Origin: Burkholderiales bacterium
GTDB lineage: Bacteria > Pseudomonadota > Gammaproteobacteria > Burkholderiales > SG8-41
Reading direction: 5' to 3'
Length of the DNA: 10,045 nt
NCBI GenBank assembly: GCA_019746155.1
Contig: JAIESJ010000102.1
Location: forward strand, 1 to 10,045
Under the pieces are notes generated by a model that did not search any database, was not told the DNA's origin, and saw nothing but the letters and a program-made list of their open reading frames with translations. Positions 6,690 through 10,045 of this stretch are shown piece by piece; the stretch's first letter is position 1, and every line of letters starts with the position of its first letter. Both the position numbers and the translations under genes were made by a program.

Positions 6690-7570
6690 GTCCTGCAGCG
6701 GGCGATCGCTTCCGTGATCGCCGCGTTGTCCCATTCGCCCTCTCCGTGCTGCATGCAGTCCTCGAGCATGCGAGCGTACACGCTCGCAAACGGCAGCTCC
6801 TGCCTTGCCGCATGGGCCTGCTCGAGCATGAGCTTGAAGTCCTTGAGACTCTGATCGACGCGACTGATCGGAGCGAGATATTCGCGCCGCGCCATCAGCG
6901 GGCCCTTGATATCCATCACCTGCGAATAGGCTGCCGACCCGCGCGCCACCTCCAGGAAAGCCTCGCGGTCCAGGCCCAGACGTTCGGCAAAGACCAAGCC
7001 CTCCGCGATTGCAGCACGATTCAAGCCGAGAATCAGATTGACCGCGAGCTTGGCGCGGGAACCGTTGCCCACGCTGCCCAGGTAATAGCGGCGGGCGCAA
7101 ATCGCATCGAGCACCGGCGCCACCTGTTCCATGACGGCGCGCTCGCCGCCGATGAGCCCCACACCGTCGCCTTCGGCTACCTGCCGGCTCGTTCCGGAGA
7201 TCGGGGCCTCAAGGATGCGAACGCCGCGGGGCCGGACACGGGCGGCAAGCGCGGCGAGCCGGTCCGGATCGCAAGTGCTGGTGCAGACGAGTGTGCGCGG
7301 GGACGAATCTTTGCCCATCGCCTCGAGCACGCCGCCCTTGCCTTCGGCGACCTGCTCGACCTGATCGGTGTTGAAAACGGCGAGCACGATCGTGGCGCAT
7401 CGTTTCGCGACATCGGTAATCGAATCGGCGACCTGCGCGCCGCGCTTCCCGATCGCATCGCGCCTGGCCTCGTCGACATCGTAGGCCACCACTTCGAAAC
7501 CGGCCTGCATGAGCCGACTGGCGCATGCCGTGCCCATCAGCCCCGCACCGATCAGACCCACCGTCTTCAT
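6686..7570 (-). CDS. NAD(P)-dependent beta-hydroxyacid dehydrogenase (3-hydroxyisobutyrate dehydrogenase / tartronate semialdehyde reductase family)
   Basis: This 294-residue cytoplasmic enzyme is of the family that oxidises beta-hydroxyacids or reduces the matching semialdehydes, such as 3-hydroxyisobutyrate dehydrogenase and tartronate semialdehyde reductase. The N-terminal Rossmann motif VGLIGAGLMG (residues 4-13) continues into TACASRL, and D31 at the end of the second strand (VVAYDVD) suggests NAD. The substrate motif EAPISG (121-126) corresponds to the usual DAPVSGG, but the second Gly is replaced by Thr. GNGSRAKLAVNLI (168-180) supplies the catalytic Lys174 and Asn178. DQSLKDFKLMLEQA (239-252) matches the C-terminal helix with a conserved Lys-Asp. 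A ribosome binding site GGGAGAG lies just upstream of 7570. It sits between two Bug genes in a leftward cluster, consistent with metabolism of the acid they bind. The substrate is not determinable; family-level assignment is firm. Confidence 0.92.
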   Translation of the reverse strand: MKTVGLIGAGLMGTACASRLMQAGFEVVAYDVDEARRDAIGKRGAQVADSITDVAKRCATIVLAVFNTDQVEQVAEGKGGVLEAMGKDSSPRTLVCTSTCDPDRLAALAARVRPRGVRILEAPISGTSRQVAEGDGVGLIGGERAVMEQVAPVLDAICARRYYLGSVGNGSRAKLAVNLILGLNRAAIAEGLVFAERLGLDREAFLEVARGSAAYSQVMDIKGPLMARREYLAPISRVDQSLKDFKLMLEQAHAARQELPFASVYARMLEDCMQHGEGEWDNAAITEAIARCRT

Positions 7571-7627
7571 TCGCTCTCCCGGAACCGTTTCACATGCACC
7601 GGCCTACCATAGCGCGACGCCGCGGCC

Positions 7628-7637
7628 GGCATGCCGC
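7628..7637. repeat. Perfect 10-bp palindrome between Bug 2 and the reductase gene
   Basis: CGGCATGCCG is self-complementary and lies in the 76-bp gap between the Bug 2 stop and the reductase start. GCGGC/GCCGC (7622-7626 with 7633-7637) offers an alternative small hairpin. There is no T run. It may be a weak mRNA processing structure or chance in GC-rich DNA. Confidence 0.25.
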
Positions 7638-7646
7638 CGATCCGTG

Positions 7647-8636
7647 TTACTCGATCTGGATGTTCGCGTCCTTGACGATCTTCGCCCACCGCGCCGTGTC
7701 TTCGCGGATGAACTTCTCGAACTCCGCGCGCGACGTGCTGCCGCCGGGTTCGATGCCGGCGGCGTTCTGACGCTTCTTCACCTCGGGCGCCTGGAGCGCT
7801 TTGTTGAATTCGACGAACAGAAAATCCGCGATGTGCTTGGGCGTTTTCGCGGGGGCGAATATGCCGTTCCAGTTGCTGACCCCGAATCCCGGCACGGCCT
7901 CGCTGACGGCCGGAAGGTCGGGCAACAGCGCCCGGCGCTGCGGCGTCGTCACGGCCAGCGCGCGCAGCCTGCCGGAATTGATGTGCGGCAAGGCAACGAC
8001 GTACGTGGAAAACATCAGCTGCAGGTCGCCCGAAATCAGGTCCACCAGAGCGGGCCCGCCGCCCTTGTAAGGCACGTGCGTCATGCGGATGCCGGTCAGG
8101 CGCTGAAACAACTCGCCGGCAAGATGATCCAGCTGCCCGGGACCGGAACTTCCGTAGCGCACCTCCCCGGATCGCTTCCTGGCCCACTCGATGAAGTGCC
8201 CGATATTTCCGGCGCCGGTCGAGGGATTGACGACCATCACGTTCAGAAGCTCGGCCACCCGCGTGATCGGCACAAAATCCCGCTCCACCTCGTACGGCAG
8301 ATTCTTGTAGAGCGTGGGGCTGATTGCGAGCGGCCCCACCCCGCCCACCACCAGGGTGTAGCCGTTGGGTTCGGCCTTGGCGAGCATTTCGGTCGCCAGG
8401 CGGCCGGCGGCGCCGGGCCGGTTGTCGATCACCACCGGCTGCCCGATCTGGGTGGCAAGCTGCTCGCCTATGCTGCGCCCTATGGTGTCGGAAGCGCCGC
8501 CGGCCGGAAACGGGATGAGGATGCGGACCGGGCGGGACGGGTATTTGTCCTGCGCTTGCGCCACTGGCGTCCAGATAATCCACAACCCGATCAAGCACGA
8601 CACGCAACCTGCCAGCACTCCGGCTTTCGTTTTCAT
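7647..8636 (-). CDS. Bug/TctC-family periplasmic solute-binding protein (2)
   Basis: A second Bug protein, 329 residues, is clearly related to but diverged from the one ending at 5663. The signal peptide has KTK, a hydrophobic stretch to about residue 24, and probable cleavage after AQA (residue 28), leaving QDKYPSRPVRILIPF. Family blocks in order are PFPAGGASD (42-50), DNRPGAAG (71-78), NGYTLVVGG (91-99), YGSSGPGQLDHLAGELF (161-177), VPYKGGGPALVDLISGDLQLMF (188-209) and WNGIFAPAKTP (256-266). The loop residues around the ligand site differ from the first protein (SSSHL versus QLDHL; KGLAPA versus KGGGPA), so the two probably bind different solutes. LAGC at 8-11 looks like a lipobox but is too close to the N-terminus. 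A strong ribosome binding site precedes the ATG. It follows the dehydrogenase gene by 89 bp in the same direction. No membrane transport subunits are present in the window. Confidence 0.95.
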   Translation of the reverse strand: MKTKAGVLAGCVSCLIGLWIIWTPVAQAQDKYPSRPVRILIPFPAGGASDTIGRSIGEQLATQIGQPVVIDNRPGAAGRLATEMLAKAEPNGYTLVVGGVGPLAISPTLYKNLPYEVERDFVPITRVAELLNVMVVNPSTGAGNIGHFIEWARKRSGEVRYGSSGPGQLDHLAGELFQRLTGIRMTHVPYKGGGPALVDLISGDLQLMFSTYVVALPHINSGRLRALAVTTPQRRALLPDLPAVSEAVPGFGVSNWNGIFAPAKTPKHIADFLFVEFNKALQAPEVKKRQNAAGIEPGGSTSRAEFEKFIREDTARWAKIVKDANIQIE

Positions 8637-8642
8637 CTGCGG

Positions 8643-8650
8643 TCCTCCTT
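8643..8650 (-). promoter_or_regulatory. Ribosome binding site of Bug gene 2
   Basis: AAGGAGGA on the minus strand lies 6 nt before the ATG at 8636. It is again inside ATGAAGGAGGA, here opening a 6-codon mini frame (8633-8653) whose TGA overlaps the Bug start as ATGA. Confidence 0.85.
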
Positions 8651-8697
8651 CATGTTTACTGCTCCGGTCTGATCATTATGGAAAGGATAGAACCCCG

Positions 8698-8709
8698 GCC
8701 CCGAAGGGC
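8698..8709 (-). other. Small UUCG-loop hairpin between dehydrogenase and Bug 2
   Basis: In the leftward transcript GCCC-UUCG-GGGC forms a 4-bp stem with a stable UUCG tetraloop, 17-28 nt after the dehydrogenase stop. It lacks a U tract, so it is not a normal intrinsic terminator. It could protect the 3' end of a processed message or slightly reduce read-through. Confidence 0.3.
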
Positions 8710-8725
8710 TTGCTTGTCGCGCGCC

Positions 8726-9760
8726 TCAGACCTCCTGCGGATGCAGCACGATCTTGTGCGCTTCCACATTGCGCGCCTCCAGCAGCTTCAGCGCGCCCTC
8801 GGCGCGGCTCAGCGGAAAGCGATGGCTGATATAGAGATCGGGATTGATCTTGCCGCTGCCGATGAATTCCAGGCACGGCGCAAACGCCTGGAAATTCCCG
8901 CGCGAGAAATTGAGGTCGATCTCGCGGTCCTTGATGTAGGCGATGGGAATCATCGCCCTGTTTTCGGGAAAGGTGCCGACGACAGTGATCTGCCCGCCGC
9001 GCTTCACCATGCCGACGGCGTCGGTCACGGTGCGCTCCTGGAGACCGCCGACGCACTCGACGACCTTGTCGAAGCCGCGGCCGGCGGTGAGCGCCAGCGC
9101 GCACTCCCGCGGATCGCTCTCCTTCATGTTCACGGCGTTCGGGATGCCCAGTTCCCGCGCCTTCGCCAGCCGGTAGTCCAGGATGTCGGTGATGGTGACT
9201 TCTGCGCCCATCAGTTGGGCGACCATGGCCGCGCCCAGGCCGATGGGGCCAGCGCCGATGACAGCGATTTTTTCGCCGGCTTTCGGCTTCACGCGATGCG
9301 CCACCGCGTGATAGCTGATCCCCAGCACCTGCACTGCGGAGGCTTGGTCGAAGCTCACGTTGTCGGGCAAGGGATAAAGATTGAAATCCGGAACCAGCGC
9401 GTACTCGGCGTAGGCACCGTCCCGGTCGAACCCCATGGTCCTCAGTTGCTCGCAGAGGTTCGAACGCCCTTCGCGGCAGGGGCTGCACACGCCGCACGAA
9501 AAATCGATGTCGCAGCAGACGCGCTGGCCGACGCGGAATTTGTCCATGCCCTTGCCCAGCGCCACGATCTCGCCGGCGAACTCGTGGCCCAGTATCCGCG
9601 GAAACGTGAGCCGCGGGTGCTTGCCGTGAAAAGCATGCAGATCCGAACCGCAGATCGAACACGCGTGAACCTTGACCACCGCTTGCCCCGCCTCGGGCGC
9701 CGGATCGGGCACCGTTTCGTAACGCAGATCACCCCCACCCCGCAATATTACCGCTTTCAT
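8726..9760 (-). CDS. Zinc-dependent medium-chain dehydrogenase (alcohol/polyol/L-threonine dehydrogenase type)
   Basis: This 344-residue cytoplasmic MDR-family enzyme oxidises an alcohol or reduces a carbonyl with NAD(P). Catalytic-zinc ligands are Cys37 (CSICGSDLH) and His59-Glu60 (GHEFAGE). The structural-zinc lobe is complete, with Cys89, 92, 95 and 103 in CGVCSPCREGRSNLC. The Rossmann motif is VIGAGPIGLGAA (167-178), with Asp192 at the end of the next strand (TITDILD), suggesting NAD preference. Full-length for the family, it resembles sorbitol-, threonine- and butanediol-dehydrogenase-like members, which sequence alone does not separate. The ATG at 9760 gives the canonical MKAVILRGGG start, but no Shine-Dalgarno sequence precedes it, only an AT-rich leader. 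It is the first gene of the leftward cluster, 89 bp before Bug 2. A role in the same acid or polyol pathway is inferred from position. Confidence 0.93.
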   Translation of the reverse strand: MKAVILRGGGDLRYETVPDPAPEAGQAVVKVHACSICGSDLHAFHGKHPRLTFPRILGHEFAGEIVALGKGMDKFRVGQRVCCDIDFSCGVCSPCREGRSNLCEQLRTMGFDRDGAYAEYALVPDFNLYPLPDNVSFDQASAVQVLGISYHAVAHRVKPKAGEKIAVIGAGPIGLGAAMVAQLMGAEVTITDILDYRLAKARELGIPNAVNMKESDPRECALALTAGRGFDKVVECVGGLQERTVTDAVGMVKRGGQITVVGTFPENRAMIPIAYIKDREIDLNFSRGNFQAFAPCLEFIGSGKINPDLYISHRFPLSRAEGALKLLEARNVEAHKIVLHPQEV

Positions 9761-9800
9761 TTCTATTCTATTGATTTAAAATGATTATTTTACATGCGTT
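9761..9800 (-). promoter_or_regulatory. AT-rich promoter-like leader of the leftward cluster
   Basis: This is the only strongly AT-rich stretch in the right half of the window. On the minus strand TAAAAT (complement of 9787-9792) matches the -10 consensus at 5 of 6 positions and would start transcription about 20 nt before the dehydrogenase ATG. No clear -35 box is present at the right distance. A small inverted repeat AAAAT/ATTTT (9778-9791) overlaps it and could be an operator or chance. Activator-dependent expression would fit the missing -35, but this is inference. Confidence 0.35.
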
Positions 9801-10045
9801 GTGTCGTGCCGCAGTGTGGCCGCGCGGTCTGTTCGGGCATGCGCGCCACGTCGGACAAGGCGAGGCAGCGCGGCTCGACGCTGCGCCCTCTGGCATTACC
9901 GGCCACTATGGAAAGGCGGCAATCGCATACTTGTCGCCAAGACGGCCGCAGCGGCACCGCTGCGAATCCCCGTCTTCTTTCGCGCAGTGCACGATCGGGA
10001 AATCAGTTATCGCAGCCGAATAGGTACGCCCGCGGATGCGGCGGC
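9801..10045. other. Unassigned right-edge sequence
   Basis: Several frames are open here. The + strand frame starting at GTG 9801 runs to the window end. Another + frame spans 9781-10023, and a minus frame enters from the edge and stops near 9908. None matches a family I recognise, none has a ribosome binding site, and codon usage does not clearly favour one. A near-perfect palindrome, CGCAGCGG-CA-CCGCTGCG, lies at 9947-9964 without a T run. A regulator gene might lie just beyond the edge. Confidence 0.4.
9947..9964. repeat. 8-bp inverted repeat with 2-base spacer
   Basis: CGCAGCGG (9947-9954) and CCGCTGCG (9957-9964) are exact reverse complements. It could be a regulator binding site upstream of the leftward cluster or a hairpin ending an unseen gene; neither is supported further. 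Confidence 0.35.

Noticed and set aside
6344..7612. 422-codon + strand open frame
   Set aside because: It lies antisense to the Bug 1 and reductase genes, is Arg/His/Ala-rich and matches no family I know.
8604..8615. Possible lipobox LAGC in Bug protein 2 (residues 8-11)
   Set aside because: Only about seven residues precede the LAGC, too short a hydrophobic core for a lipoprotein signal; AQA cleavage at residue 28 is better.
7509..8672. 387-codon + strand open frame
   Set aside because: It is antisense to Bug gene 2, which has a signal peptide, family motifs and a strong ribosome binding site.
8678..9784. 368-codon + strand open frame, and a 328-codon minus frame at 8676-9662
   Set aside because: Both are shadows of the zinc dehydrogenase gene, whose zinc ligands and Rossmann motif are all present in the chosen frame.
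9781..10023. 80-codon + strand frame at the right edge
   Set aside because: It starts inside the AT-rich promoter-like region, lacks a ribosome binding site and matches no family I recognise.

Overview
The window is GC-rich chromosomal DNA from a proteobacterium, most likely a betaproteobacterium of the Burkholderiales type. Two things point there. One is the gene neighbourhood lolC / RpfE-type protein / recJ. The other is a cluster with two Bug/TctC-type periplasmic binding proteins, a family hugely expanded in that order. No rRNA, tRNA, CRISPR array, transposase or phage gene was seen.

Left part (1-4004): housekeeping genes. A lolC/lolE-type permease gene runs leftward off the window edge; only its first 325 codons are present, starting at a GTG. 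Divergent from it, across 93 bp, lie an RpfE-type protein gene and recJ, separated by 2 nt and almost certainly co-translated. recJ is the notable gene. Its reading frame carries roughly 57 extra codons between the end of the DHH block and the next conserved block. About 127 bp of this is a GC-rich palindromic repeat with imperfect 19-bp terminal inverted repeats and two internal hairpins. The frame stays open, and all RecJ motifs before and after it are present.

Middle (4005-4482): 478 bp with no recognisable gene, containing one symmetrical hairpin that may end transcription from both sides and the leader of the next gene.

Right part (4483-9760): a catabolic and uptake cluster. A mandelate racemase/muconate lactonizing enzyme (MLE)-family protein is on the + strand. 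It converges, with a 22-bp gap, on four minus-strand genes transcribed leftward in this order: zinc-dependent MDR dehydrogenase, Bug protein, 3-hydroxyisobutyrate-dehydrogenase-family reductase, Bug protein. The gaps are 89, 76 and 51 bp, so one operon is likely. The inferred theme is capture of a small organic acid in the periplasm, then cytoplasmic isomerisation or lactonisation and NAD(P)-linked redox steps. The substrate cannot be read from sequence, and the TctA/TctB membrane subunits are not in the window. The last ~285 bp hold an AT-rich promoter-like stretch for the operon and otherwise unassigned sequence.

Most interesting point: the in-frame palindromic repeat inside recJ. Secondary points: a 21-codon micro-ORF bridging the reductase and Bug genes, and the same 11-base leader carrying the ribosome binding site of both Bug genes.
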